Below are positions 32,912 to 41,112 of a DNA stretch of 46,440 nucleotides, in pieces. Below the pieces are notes generated by a model that was given only the letters and a program-made list of their open reading frames with translations, was not told the DNA's origin and ran no database searches. This DNA comes from a virus: the IMG/VR virus record IMGVR_UViG_3300042923_001163, positions 1-46,440 of that record. One strand, written 5' to 3'. Made by a program: the position numbers and the translations under genes. The number at the start of each line of letters is the position of its first letter. Position 1 is the stretch's first letter.

Positions 32912-33271
32912 CTAAAAGGTTTTTCCGTGCAAGTACGGTCTGCTTTTGTTATAATCCATCTTTTGGACTATTTCTGTTTCAAGACGAATGTCTTCACCAC
33001 CTGCCAAATCACCCATTCTAATAACTACATCTGCTAATTCTTCTTTATAATTAAGCCAATCATTTTTTCTTAAAGCTTCCTGGGCTTCACCAAGTTCTGA
33101 CACTATCAGCATAAGCTTTTGACTTCTAAAAGCATTTATTACAGCAGTTACTTCCTCAGGTTTATAATTTTTATCTTCTCTCATCCTTCTAATTAAACCA
33201 ATTTCCAAATCCCAAAATCCTTTATTCACTGCATTTTCATGTGCTGATTTAACTAATTCTTTTATTTTCAT
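32912..33271 (-). CDS. MazG-like nucleotide pyrophosphohydrolase
   Basis: A 119-aa all-helical protein with the metal-binding E-x-x-E ... E-x-x-D pattern (VSELGEAQEALR and YKEELADVVIRMGD). MazG-like enzymes hydrolyse (d)NTPs to monophosphates and in phages may alter nucleotide pools or ppGpp. Overlaps the small gene upstream. Confidence 0.82.
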   Translation of the reverse strand: MKIKELVKSAHENAVNKGFWDLEIGLIRRMREDKNYKPEEVTAVINAFRSQKLMLIVSELGEAQEALRKNDWLNYKEELADVVIRMGDLAGGEDIRLETEIVQKMDYNKSRPYLHGKTF

Positions 33272-33410
33272 CCTTCATTCTCCTTACATCTTCATTTGCC
33301 CACTCCTGGAGCTTAATAATTTTATTAGTTAACTTGAGTTTTTCTTTTTCTTGGGAAAGGCTAATTTGAATATTAGCCTTTATATACAGTTCAACATAAT
33401 TTATAATCAT
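33249..33410 (-). CDS. 53-aa hypothetical protein
   Basis: A frame joined to the preceding gene by a TGA/ATG four-base overlap (33407-33410) and overlapping the MazG-like gene start. The protein is a single long charged helix (LSQEKEKLKLTNKIIKLQEW). The coupled overlap is the main support; no family recognised. Confidence 0.5.
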   Translation of the reverse strand: MIINYVELYIKANIQISLSQEKEKLKLTNKIIKLQEWANEDVRRMKDENKRIS

Positions 33411-33619
33411 GCTATTACCTTAATACTTTTTATTTTACCAATCGTAAAATCCGAAAAGTTAAAGCTTTCTTTATAATTTCCATTGTCTATAACTAGAAAT
33501 CTTGATGTTAAAGAGATAACAGTACCTCTTTTATTTCTCGTTTTCCTCCCCTTACCCTTTCCTTCCCTCTTTATTACTAATTCAATAACTTGTCCTATTT
33601 TAAGACTTAGTTTGTTCAT
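33407..33619 (-). CDS. Hypothetical 70-aa protein, small barrel
   Basis: A basic protein with alternating strands (KIGQVIELVIKREGKG, RGTVISLTSRFLVIDNG, YKESFNFSDF) that looks like an SH3/Tudor-like barrel. GGAGG precedes the ATG. Role unknown; barrels of this type occur in early phage operons. Confidence 0.55.
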   Translation of the reverse strand: MNKLSLKIGQVIELVIKREGKGKGRKTRNKRGTVISLTSRFLVIDNGNYKESFNFSDFTIGKIKSIKVIA

Positions 33620-33628
33620 TTGTACCTC

Positions 33629-33799
33629 CTAAATAAAAAGCCTTATATACTCTTTCCTCTTAATCCCCATTCTTTCGCAAGCCTCATCCAGGGCATTGCT
33701 AATACATTTGTGATAATCTTTTCCTGTCCGCTCTACCTCTTGTCTAGCCAACTCTGCCGCTAAGTTTTTTACTTTTAACTTAATATCTTTACTTTCCAC
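33629..33799 (-). CDS. Hypothetical 56-aa helical protein
   Basis: Start at GTG 33799 with AAAGGGGG ahead; the longer frame lacks a site. Helical and charged (LAAELARQEVERTGKDYHKC). No family recognised. Confidence 0.5.
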   Translation of the reverse strand: MESKDIKLKVKNLAAELARQEVERTGKDYHKCISNALDEACERMGIKRKEYIRLFI

Positions 33800-33812
33800 A
33801 CTTATTCCCCCT

Positions 33813-34094
33813 TTAAATATCAACACTATGTTTGTATCTGAAGAATAATTGGGTTATTGAGATCTTAGTCCTTCCAAGAGCTTCTCCTATTTGCTTATAA
33901 TTAAGGCCTGAACCTTTAAGTTCAAAAGCTTTCTCAATATCTTCTGCTGTCCAAGATTTATATTTTTTTGCTAGATACCTTCTTATAGTCTTTTCATCTC
34001 TCTTGGTTTTATAAGCTATGTAACTTAACTTATGTCCTTGATCTCTTAGTTTTTTAATAGTTTCAATTTCAATAGTTGAAAGTCTAGTAGCCAT
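33813..34094 (-). CDS. Helix-turn-helix protein
   Basis: A 93-aa protein with two HTH units: residues 8-45 (ETIKKLRDQGHKLSYIAYKTKRDEKT with RRYL) and 53-88 (ELKGSGLNYKQIGEALGRTKISITQ). This is like resolvase/SANT-type HTH repeats of phage regulators. Start at ATG 34094 with GGGGTGG ahead. Confidence 0.65.
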   Translation of the reverse strand: MATRLSTIEIETIKKLRDQGHKLSYIAYKTKRDEKTIRRYLAKKYKSWTAEDIEKAFELKGSGLNYKQIGEALGRTKISITQLFFRYKHSVDI

Positions 34095-34140
34095 ATTAAC
34101 CACCCCTTACTATTTGCGAATCCTATATTTGAATTGCGAA

Positions 34141-34326
34141 CTATTTAACTTCAGATTCTATTAAGTTAACACCTGCTATATCTCCATTACTTGCTTTAAA
34201 ATAAACCTTTACTTGTCTTTTGGGTGCTTCAATTTTAACATTAACTTCAAGTCCTTCTTTAAGTGCTTGTTTTATTAAATCATTTATCTTCTTTCTATAA
34301 TATATTGGATCATCTTTTCTCAACAT
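34141..34326 (-). CDS. Hypothetical 61-aa protein
   Basis: GAGGTG precedes the ATG. Helical start, then strands (EVNVKIEAPKRQVKVYFKA). No family recognised. Confidence 0.5.
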   Translation of the reverse strand: MLRKDDPIYYRKKINDLIKQALKEGLEVNVKIEAPKRQVKVYFKASNGDIAGVNLIESEVK

Positions 34327-34354
34327 TATTAATCACCTCTTATTGAATTGTTCA

Positions 34355-34585
34355 TTAATCTTCTTTTTCTATTTCTAAAACATGAGTCCATTTTACGAAT
34401 TTATCTCCCCAAGGACTTGAAATATTTATCCCTCTATGCGATATAAGATTTACTGTTCCTGTTTCTACAGAACCCCATTTTGTAATGGTTGCAATATCAC
34501 CAAGATTAACTTTTTTAATAAACTTACATTGTTCTTTATTAGAATAATTCGCCCATTTATTATGGGCTGGATTTTTAATGTTCAT
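34355..34585 (-). CDS. Hypothetical 76-aa protein
   Basis: GAGGTG precedes the ATG. The middle (VNLGDIATITKWGSVETGTVNLISHRGINIS) is a beta-rich barrel-like stretch. No family recognised. Confidence 0.5.
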   Translation of the reverse strand: MNIKNPAHNKWANYSNKEQCKFIKKVNLGDIATITKWGSVETGTVNLISHRGINISSPWGDKFVKWTHVLEIEKED

Positions 34586-34622
34586 CTTTCACCTCAATTG
34601 CACAATATTTTCAGATTCCGAA

Positions 34623-36074
34623 TTATCCTACTTGCCTAAACTTTCCGTTACCTTCACATAGCTCTGGAATATTAGCTCTCACTAATGCTTCAGCAAATGG
34701 TGGAGGTACTGCATTTCCACACCTTGCAACCTGAGCAGTCTTAGGATATGGCTTGCCAGTGTAATCATGATCTATGATATAGTTACCTGGAAAACCTTGA
34801 GCTTTAAATAACTCATGTGGCTGCAACATCCTCATCCCTATATCAACTATTTCATAATCTTGTCCCTTGATTGTTACTAATCCGAATCTATCTTTTGTTG
34901 TTATAGTATGAAGTGGCTCATCACAATCCTGACCTATGTCAGCACCGTAATATTTAAGCAAAAATGCTGTTATAAGTGCATTCTTATTTACTGTGGTTAC
35001 AGTTGCTAAAGGCTTGTTTACTCCATGTCCAATGGAACTTTTAAATTGTGTTGATATGAACGCAGTAACCAGGCCAAACCTATTTGAAGTATCTAGTGTG
35101 TGTATTGGTTCGTTTAAACTTAATGCTCTTACCTCATTTTCTTTAGTTTCAGAATGATAACTAGTAAGAAATGGAGTTATTAATAAATGCTCTGCCTTGG
35201 TCGTTATTGTAGTTAGTGGTTTGTCTAAAGGATACTGTAGCCTATCTCCTCCAAACCCTGTCTGCCCTATTCTTACTATAAAAGGATTTGGATTGTTTAA
35301 TACAAACTTCTGAAGTCCTTTTGCTATCCTTTTTAATGTATTTTCAGCAAGCGGTTTTGACCTATCAAATATACTTGGGCAAGGAATACTCCAATCTATA
35401 ATGCCTGCTGCAGTTTTCCAAGGTTTTAACTTTCCCGTTCTTACATCATCACTGTCTGGATCTCCATGTGTTGGTTTAGGCCATACAATAGGCTTACCAT
35501 CGCACCTAGCAACTAAGAAAAATCTCTCTCTAATAGTAGGTGCTCCAAAATCACATGCTCTAAGCTCTTTCCATTCAACCGCATATCCTAGTTTTCTAAG
35601 GTGTTTTATAAATTTCTTAAAGGTCCTTCCTTTTTTCTTTGGGTTAGGATAATACTCACCTTTATCATTTCTTAATAATGGTCCCCATGTTTGAAATTCC
35701 TTTACATTTTCAAGCATAATTACTCTTGGCTTTACTTTTCCTGCCCACTTAGCAGTCACCCATGCTAATCCTCTTATATTTTTATTAACTGGTGTTTTCC
35801 CTTTTGCTCTGCTGAAATGCTTACAATCTGGACTGAACCAAGCTAACCCAACTGGTCTGCCTCTAACAGCCTTGATAGGATCAACCTCCCAAACTGATTC
35901 GCAATAATGCTCTGTCTCAGGATGATTTGCTTTATGCATAGCAATTGCTGCAGGATCATGGTTAATAGCTATATCTACGCTATGACCTATAGCTAACTCG
36001 ATACCAGTACTGGCACCGCCTCCGCCAGCAAAGTTATCAACTATAATTTCATTAAACATGCTGATTTGTTTCAT
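34623..36074 (-). CDS. DNA (cytosine-5) methyltransferase
   Basis: A 483-aa C5-MTase that methylates cytosine using S-adenosylmethionine. Motif I NFAGGGGASTGIE (14-26), catalytic Cys84 in SPDCKHFS, ENV motif LENVKEF (121-127), motif VIII-like TIRERFF, and C-terminal motif X GNAVPPPFAEALV. The target recognition part (about 280-420) holds four repeats of the kind D/N-K/E-P-L-x-T-I-T-T ... L-I/V-T, common to this phage group. It likely protects phage DNA from host restriction. No restriction enzyme gene is nearby. Confidence 0.92.
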   Translation of the reverse strand: MKQISMFNEIIVDNFAGGGGASTGIELAIGHSVDIAINHDPAAIAMHKANHPETEHYCESVWEVDPIKAVRGRPVGLAWFSPDCKHFSRAKGKTPVNKNIRGLAWVTAKWAGKVKPRVIMLENVKEFQTWGPLLRNDKGEYYPNPKKKGRTFKKFIKHLRKLGYAVEWKELRACDFGAPTIRERFFLVARCDGKPIVWPKPTHGDPDSDDVRTGKLKPWKTAAGIIDWSIPCPSIFDRSKPLAENTLKRIAKGLQKFVLNNPNPFIVRIGQTGFGGDRLQYPLDKPLTTITTKAEHLLITPFLTSYHSETKENEVRALSLNEPIHTLDTSNRFGLVTAFISTQFKSSIGHGVNKPLATVTTVNKNALITAFLLKYYGADIGQDCDEPLHTITTKDRFGLVTIKGQDYEIVDIGMRMLQPHELFKAQGFPGNYIIDHDYTGKPYPKTAQVARCGNAVPPPFAEALVRANIPELCEGNGKFRQVG

Positions 36075-36117
36075 TTCACCCTCCCCTTTTGATTTGACTT
36101 ATTATCAGATTCCGCAT

Positions 36118-36648
36118 CTAAACTTCCTTGCTACCTCTCTTTGCCTTGTTATAAGCAAATATTAAATCTATTGCTACTTTGCGTTTTTCTTTGTTCATAA
36201 TTCCAATTTGGCTTGCAGTCATTACTGGAGTAGTTGCCGCTTTTTCAATATCCCACTTATCTCTTTCAATTCTCTGATAAAAACACTTATCTGGTATACC
36301 GTTGGTTCTAGCTAACTCGATGAATTCTATTGGATATTTTCTAACTTTTATAAATGCTTTTTCTATGTTTTTTCTATTGTCCATAATTGGAGTAGTTGCA
36401 GCAGTTAACATATCCCAACCTAATAAGTTGACTCGAGATTTAAGGGTCCCGATACCGATTCCGTTTAGCTTTGCTAATTCTTTTATTTCCTTAGGATAAA
36501 TCTTTCTAGTTTGCGGAGGAGTAGTTATAGCTTTGTCTTTATCCCACAGAGCCTCCCTAACTCTATAATCAAGTACTTTTCTACTTATTCCATTAATTTC
36601 TGCTGTTGAATATTCATTTGGCGTTATGTAAAAGTCACTTATTTTCAT
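36118..36648 (-). CDS. Protein with three HTH-like repeats
   Basis: A 176-aa protein with three repeats of about 45 residues: each has an NGI(S/G/P) turn with a following R(V/I) helix, then W-D-x-x-x-A-x-T-T-P. The repeat resembles HTH-type modules of phage proteins and homing-nuclease DNA-binding parts. Three in a row suggest binding an extended DNA site. AGGAGGG precedes the ATG. Confidence 0.6.
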   Translation of the reverse strand: MKISDFYITPNEYSTAEINGISRKVLDYRVREALWDKDKAITTPPQTRKIYPKEIKELAKLNGIGIGTLKSRVNLLGWDMLTAATTPIMDNRKNIEKAFIKVRKYPIEFIELARTNGIPDKCFYQRIERDKWDIEKAATTPVMTASQIGIMNKEKRKVAIDLIFAYNKAKRGSKEV

Positions 36649-36673
36649 TTTACCCTCCTAGCAAATCCACTTA

Positions 36674-37051
36674 TTAAATCGACTGCTGCAGTGCCACTGG
36701 ATCAGTTATATGCTTTCTCACAACGTTCACAGCATTATCAAAGGCATGATATGAATTAGCAGCAATTACATGATACCTGGTCATTTCAATTAGCTTGCAG
36801 AGCGCTTCTACCAACTCTTGTTTATCACCCATTACTCTAACCTTTTGCATGGTCTCCTCGGCTAATGTATTTAAGGCACTTGTTACTTTTGATTTGAGTT
36901 TTTCGTTCTCCTGAATTGACTCAACTGCATAGTTTAAAGCCTCGATTTCCTCTATGTAGTGCATGTTATATTGGTCTCCTGAAACATTAACCATACCTTT
37001 TGTAATTTCAATTATTCCTTCTAGTTTTTCGATTATATTTTCCTTATTCAT
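36674..37051 (-). CDS. Hypothetical 125-aa helical protein
   Basis: Start at ATG 37051 with AGGAGG; the longer frame reaching back into dnaB is not needed. All helical (IEKLEGIIEITKGM, then TSALNTLAEETMQK), no family recognised. It follows the helicase gene directly; its ribosome site overlaps the helicase stop. Confidence 0.55.
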   Translation of the reverse strand: MNKENIIEKLEGIIEITKGMVNVSGDQYNMHYIEEIEALNYAVESIQENEKLKSKVTSALNTLAEETMQKVRVMGDKQELVEALCKLIEMTRYHVIAANSYHAFDNAVNVVRKHITDPVALQQSI

Positions 37052-37061
37052 CGTGTTCCTC

Positions 37062-38369
37062 CTAATATTTTGGCTTTTCCGTAACCAACTGGTATTGTGG
37101 CTGATATGAAAACTGTAATGTTCCTGTCCTGCCATCCCTTTGCTTAGCAATAATACAATCCAATATTCCTTTTTTATCTGTATCCGGATTATAATACTCT
37201 TCTCTAAAAAGTAGCATTATTAGGTCCGCATCCTGCTCTATGGTTCCAGATTCTCTTAAGTCTGACATCATAGGTATTTTGTCTGCTCTTGCTTCCACTG
37301 CTCTATTAAGCTGAGAAAGCATTATTACAGCAACATTTAATTCCTTGGCCATAATCTTCGCTTGCTTTGTAATTTCTGCTACTTCTAAGTCCCTTCTTTC
37401 CTTTCCAGTAGTAGCAAGTAATCCTAAATGATCTATTATGACTACATCTAAGCCGTATTTGAGTTTAATCTTTTTACATTTTGCTCTAACCTCTGTCATA
37501 GCAATAGTTGCTGTTGTATCTGTAAACATGTTATTTCTGACTGCAAGCTCTGAAGCTTTTGCGGTTACTCTCTGCCACTCATTATCATCAATCTTTCCTC
37601 TTGGGAGCCTGGTGGCATTGATTAGTGCTTGAGATGCTAATCTTCTTGCACCTAACTTTTCTGCACTCATTTCTAATTCAAATAGTGCAACCTTATTAGT
37701 TTTTGCTATATTATTAGCAATACTAAGGGCAAAACAGGTCTTACCCATTGATGGTCTTCCCGCAATAACTATGAAATCACCTTTTATTATTCCGTTGGTG
37801 GCCTGATCCAGAGTGCTAAGCCCTGAGCTAATACCAGTTATATCTTCGCCATTTTTATAATTTTCCTCAATCATATCTAAAGTCTTAGTCATAAGCTCTT
37901 CATCAGTAAGTACCTTGTTTTCAGTTTCATTACCAACCTGCAGCAATTCATCCTCAAGAGCACCTATAATGCCTTTGATCTCATTTTCTGTTTCGTAGGC
38001 CTTTCCCAGTGCTTGCTGACAACTAATAATAACTTTTCTTCTATCAGATTTTTCTTTAACTATTTCAGCATATTTTCTTACGCTTGCACTTGATACTACC
38101 TCAGATATCAATTCAGCCATATAAGATACTCCACCAATTGCCTGAAGTCTATCTGCTCCTAATGTATTGCTTAGTGTAATAACATCTATGGGTGTACTAC
38201 TATTGCTCATTTTGAGCATTGTGTTGAATATGAGCTTATGATTGCTTCTATAAAAATCATCAGATTTTAATATGTCAGCTACCTCATAGAAAGCCTCATT
38301 ATCTCTTAAAATACTTCCTAGAACTTGCTGCTCTGCTTCTATGTTATGTGGTAAAGCTTTTACATCCAT
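37062..38369 (-). CDS. dnaB: Replicative DNA helicase, DnaB family
   Basis: A 435-aa DnaB-like helicase. N-terminal domain to about residue 110 (PHNIEAEQQVLGSIL), then RecA-fold ATPase: Walker A AGRPSMGKT (203-211), Walker B VVIIDHLGLL (near 305), and the arginine-finger region near 360 (SDLRESGTIEQDADLIMLL). It unwinds DNA at the phage fork, loaded by the neighbouring organizer protein. Confidence 0.94.
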   Translation of the reverse strand: MDVKALPHNIEAEQQVLGSILRDNEAFYEVADILKSDDFYRSNHKLIFNTMLKMSNSSTPIDVITLSNTLGADRLQAIGGVSYMAELISEVVSSASVRKYAEIVKEKSDRRKVIISCQQALGKAYETENEIKGIIGALEDELLQVGNETENKVLTDEELMTKTLDMIEENYKNGEDITGISSGLSTLDQATNGIIKGDFIVIAGRPSMGKTCFALSIANNIAKTNKVALFELEMSAEKLGARRLASQALINATRLPRGKIDDNEWQRVTAKASELAVRNNMFTDTTATIAMTEVRAKCKKIKLKYGLDVVIIDHLGLLATTGKERRDLEVAEITKQAKIMAKELNVAVIMLSQLNRAVEARADKIPMMSDLRESGTIEQDADLIMLLFREEYYNPDTDKKGILDCIIAKQRDGRTGTLQFSYQPQYQLVTEKPKY

Positions 38370-38380
38370 TCCATCACATC

Positions 38381-39202
38381 CTAATCCTCAAATTGAAAGG
38401 GCTTATAGGCCGTTGGTTTTACTGATGCCTCATTCTCTTGAGGCTTTTTAGCTTTACCATCATTAAGCCAGTTTTTTAAAATGGTCTTGGCATAGTTTAA
38501 GGAATATATATTTTTAGAAATAGAGATATCAATAGCTTCAAGTAACCAGGATTTAGAATACAGTTCAATAAGCAACTTTATTTCATTCATATGCTGCGTT
38601 ACAGACTTGCCATTTGTTACTGCTTCAAAATACTTGCAGACTTCAATAGCCTCATCAATGAGAGAGAAATTTTCTTTTTCTATCTCTTTTTCTTTATCTA
38701 TATTCTTATTCTCTCTCTCTATATAAGAAGGGTCACGCGTGATGTCACGCTCGCCGTCACGTGACATGTCACGTTCTGCCCCAACTTCATCCTTTGTCGG
38801 ACCAATTAAAAACTTTTCTTTTTCTCTTTGTTTTTGCTTTCTCAACCTGGCTTGTTCTCTTTGTTTTATCTTCTCTATCCCATCTACATTTTGATATTCA
38901 GCCCATCCGGTAATAGTTATAACTTCTTCATTTATTGAGATCATATTAAACCTTATAAATAAATCTAAAGCCATTTTTACTGTGTTGATTGGAATATCAA
39001 ATTCATTGGCAAGCATTTCTGGTGTATATGGAATGCTCTCAGTAAACAATATGTACCCTTGGGAATTGCTTTTACCTGCAAGAGATAGCAGCATCACCCA
39101 AAACAAAACCATATCGTTACCACCAGGCATTTTACGTATTTGTTTGATTTTCTTATTGTCAAACATGTCTATATTGAGTTTTATCCATGTAAGTCCTGCC
39201 AC
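38381..39202 (-). CDS. Phage replisome organizer
   Basis: A 273-aa protein. The N-terminal ~120 residues match the Phage_rep_org_N winged-helix group (MAGLTWIKLNIDMFDNKK start, IRKMPGG). A basic linker follows, with the repeat xRDx in ERDMSRDGERDITRD, then a DnaD/DnaT-like C-terminal part. It binds the origin and loads the DnaB helicase next to it. GTG start at 39202 with GGAG about 11 bases ahead. The origin repeats lie inside this gene. Confidence 0.85.
   Translation of the reverse strand: MAGLTWIKLNIDMFDNKKIKQIRKMPGGNDMVLFWVMLLSLAGKSNSQGYILFTESIPYTPEMLANEFDIPINTVKMALDLFIRFNMISINEEVITITGWAEYQNVDGIEKIKQREQARLRKQKQREKEKFLIGPTKDEVGAERDMSRDGERDITRDPSYIERENKNIDKEKEIEKENFSLIDEAIEVCKYFEAVTNGKSVTQHMNEIKLLIELYSKSWLLEAIDISISKNIYSLNYAKTILKNWLNDGKAKKPQENEASVKPTAYKPFQFED
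38732..38773. other. Candidate replication origin: four 12-bp GTCACG iterons
   Basis: GTCACG occurs at 38732, 38744, 38756 and 38768, exactly every 12 bases, with an inverted copy CGTGAC at 38760-38765. The period equals four codons and gives the xRDx protein repeats. As in lambda O and many Firmicute phages, the origin lies in the initiator gene. The GC-rich repeats stand next to AT-rich DNA (38640-38725) suited for melting. Confidence 0.8.
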
Positions 39203-39254
39203 TTAAGTTTCATCTCCTTTGACTTAACAGCTTGTCTTTTATAGCACAAACTAA

Positions 39255-39350
39255 TTATCTTAAGTATCCAATGTAGTAAGTTAAGGCAAACCAACTACTG
39301 ATAGCTAGTACACATGATGTCCCTACCGCTATTTCTTTAACCTTTTTCAT
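39255..39350 (-). CDS. 31-aa membrane peptide
   Basis: GGAGG 8 bases ahead of the ATG at 39350. Basic start (MKKVKEIA) then one membrane helix (CVLAISSWFALTYYIGYL). It precedes the organizer gene. Small membrane peptides of this kind are common in phage early operons; function unknown. Confidence 0.55.
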   Translation of the reverse strand: MKKVKEIAVGTSCVLAISSWFALTYYIGYLR

Positions 39351-39403
39351 TTCCCCATCCTCCGTATATATCTTTATTTTTTGGAAAGTATATAGTATAC
39401 TGA

Positions 39404-39470
39404 GGATAAGAGCTTTCCCAGAGCTCTCATCCATTTTCCGTTTTGGTTATGCACCCTTTGGCGAGGGTGT
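39404..39470. other. Two hairpins in the early leader region
   Basis: First: GGAT-AAGAGCT / AGCTCT-ATCC (39404-39432, one mismatch). Second: CACCCT / AGGGTG (39452-39469) followed in the plus direction by a long T-run to 39482, so terminator-like on plus. On minus they form a leader of the 31-aa peptide gene. The rest of the gap 39203-39576 has no other visible gene. Confidence 0.5.
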
Positions 39471-39473
39471 ATT

Positions 39474-39488
39474 TTATTTTTTACTCAA
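39474..39488 (-). CDS. Possible four-codon leader peptide
   Basis: An unusually perfect ribosome site, AAGGAGGTGAT (39503-39493), is placed 4 bases before TTG AGT AAA AAA TAA. The frame ends after four residues; hairpins follow. It could be a leader that controls transcription downstream, or a remnant of a longer gene. Confidence 0.35.
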   Translation of the reverse strand: MSKK

Positions 39489-39576
39489 ATTAATCACCTC
39501 CTTGAGTTCTGCTTAATATGAATTAAAATTGATATTATCTATTTTTGCAGCTCTTATTTATTAAATTGCGACTTAA

Positions 39577-40293
39577 CTATTCTGCGTATTCTATAAATAG
39601 TTCATCACTTGAGCAATCTTCATCTATCTCAATATCCGCATAAGCTTGGTCTACCTTCATCATAAACATATCGAATATGCCTAAGTATCTTAGTGACTTC
39701 AATTCATTTGCTTTCTTCCATTCTAATTTGTGACCCCTATCATACTTCTTCCACCTTGTAAGCATAAACTCAACATTTAGTTCTTCATCTTCTTCGCATT
39801 CAAATCTAACGATATATTTTTCATAGTCACTCCAGCTCTTGCTAACTTCCTCTATTTCTAAGTTAGTGTTGATATAGCCGCCTTCGTAATCATAGCCATC
39901 TATCTTGTCCTTATCTATTTCTTTAACGCAGTATTCACACCATTTTTTATAAATATCTGTTATCTTTACATTCTTCAAGTTCTCATCATTAGTCATTAAT
40001 TCCTTAAAATTTTCTAGCAGTTTTTTATTCTCCAATGCTGTATTATTAAGCACTTCCACTAATACAGAATCAAGCTTACAGATATACTGCGAGTAATCAT
40101 ACTTATCAAGGTAAGGGATCATTACTGATTTGACTTTTTCATCAATTACTTTCTTTACCTCACCACTCCAACTAAACATATCCTTCAATGCTGAAGAAAC
40201 ACATTCTTCAAGTTTTGATGCTATTACCTTTTCAACTATTCCTTTTTCTAACTCCTTTGATATACAGTCCTTTATACTGTTTTCTAAATTCAT
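39577..40293 (-). CDS. Hypothetical 238-aa phage protein
   Basis: An acidic, helical protein. The first ~110 residues alternate helices (SIKDCISKELEKGIVEKVIASKL, IDEKVKSVMIPYLDKY); the last 130 have strands and Trp/Asp-rich stretches. The N-terminal pattern is seen in phage proteins of unknown role. No enzyme motif. Confidence 0.55.
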   Translation of the reverse strand: MNLENSIKDCISKELEKGIVEKVIASKLEECVSSALKDMFSWSGEVKKVIDEKVKSVMIPYLDKYDYSQYICKLDSVLVEVLNNTALENKKLLENFKELMTNDENLKNVKITDIYKKWCEYCVKEIDKDKIDGYDYEGGYINTNLEIEEVSKSWSDYEKYIVRFECEEDEELNVEFMLTRWKKYDRGHKLEWKKANELKSLRYLGIFDMFMMKVDQAYADIEIDEDCSSDELFIEYAE

Positions 40294-40340
40294 AATTTTT
40301 TACCCCTCTCAATTTTTATTAACTACGTAATATTTTTAAA

Positions 40341-40649
40341 TTACAAATAATCATAATGCATTGCTTCTCTGATCTTGTAATAACTTCGAGTTGCTCCTTT
40401 TTCAATAGCAACTATAAAATCTTTGTTTGTAACGATACTTCCTATTTCCATGTTTCCAAGGTAAAATTCAACGAACACTGAAGATTCTTCCTTTGATGAG
40501 TTCTTCCATTTGAAGATTTGAATTTTAGAAATCATATTTTCGGTGAACATGATTCTATTTGCATGTACTTCGGCACAAGGTGGTATTTCTACAATTACTA
40601 TTTCTTCTTCATTAAGGTCGCTAATTTTATATAAAGTTTTGCTTTCCAT
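40341..40649 (-). CDS. Hypothetical 102-aa protein
   Basis: Mixed strands and helices, acidic (LNEEEIVIVEIPPCAEVHA). GGAGG-type site ahead of the ATG. The 50-aa gene upstream ends about 12 bases before this start, so the two are one unit. No family recognised. Confidence 0.5.
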   Translation of the reverse strand: MESKTLYKISDLNEEEIVIVEIPPCAEVHANRIMFTENMISKIQIFKWKNSSKEESSVFVEFYLGNMEIGSIVTNKDFIVAIEKGATRSYYKIREAMHYDYL

Positions 40650-40661
40650 TTCTCAAGCCTC

Positions 40662-40814
40662 CTATCTTCTTATGACTATTAGCTTTCCGGTGTCTATCTT
40701 ATAAAACTCAAAATGCTCAGCTGTCTTTTTAGTTCTTAAGAAGTTCCCTGGATTTAACCCTTGTCTAGTTAGAAACTTCTTTTCCTCCATAGTGAGCTTT
40801 TTACCATTTTTCAT
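40662..40814 (-). CDS. DUF6906-like small protein, 50 aa
   Basis: Begins MKNGKKLTMEEKKFLTRQGLNPGN and ends with a short strand pair (EFYKIDTGKLIVI). This shape and motif match the DUF6906-type small proteins widely found in Firmicute phages. A G-rich run lies ahead of the ATG. Confidence 0.65.
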   Translation of the reverse strand: MKNGKKLTMEEKKFLTRQGLNPGNFLRTKKTAEHFEFYKIDTGKLIVIRR

Positions 40815-40907
40815 TCTTTTTTAACCCCCCCCAGGTTCTTTTTACATGTAATTTACATATAATATAATGAGAGCTCTATGCTTTCTCACCTTAATAAAAT
40901 ATTTTAT

Positions 40908-40923
40908 AAGGCTTTTCAGCCTT
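40908..40923 (-). terminator. Terminator after the 43-aa gene
   Basis: AAGGCT, GAAA, AGCCTT, followed on the minus strand by AT-rich bases. Confidence 0.65.
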
Positions 40924-40926
40924 GCA

Positions 40927-41058
40927 TTAGTTTTTATCTGTATTCTCTTTGCTGTTTTCTTCTAAGTAGAAATCTAGTAAGAGCTTTGTAAATTCTTCAG
41001 ATGCATATACTATAGCTTCTGGATTAACTATTTCTGCTGTGATTTGTTTTACTTTCAT
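40927..41058 (-). CDS. Hypothetical 43-aa protein
   Basis: GGGGGAA precedes the ATG at 41058. Sequence MKVKQITAEIVNPEAI then a helical acidic part. No family recognised. It follows the antirepressor gene and precedes its terminator. Confidence 0.5.
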   Translation of the reverse strand: MKVKQITAEIVNPEAIVYASEEFTKLLLDFYLEENSKENTDKN

Positions 41059-41112
41059 GATTTCCCCCATAATTTAGAGTTCTACTATTCTTTATGCTGA
41101 ATAAAGATTGTC

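Noticed and set aside
37051-37150. N-terminal extension of the 125-aa protein into dnaB
   Set aside because: No ribosome site at the upstream start; AGGAGG sits before the internal ATG at 37051.
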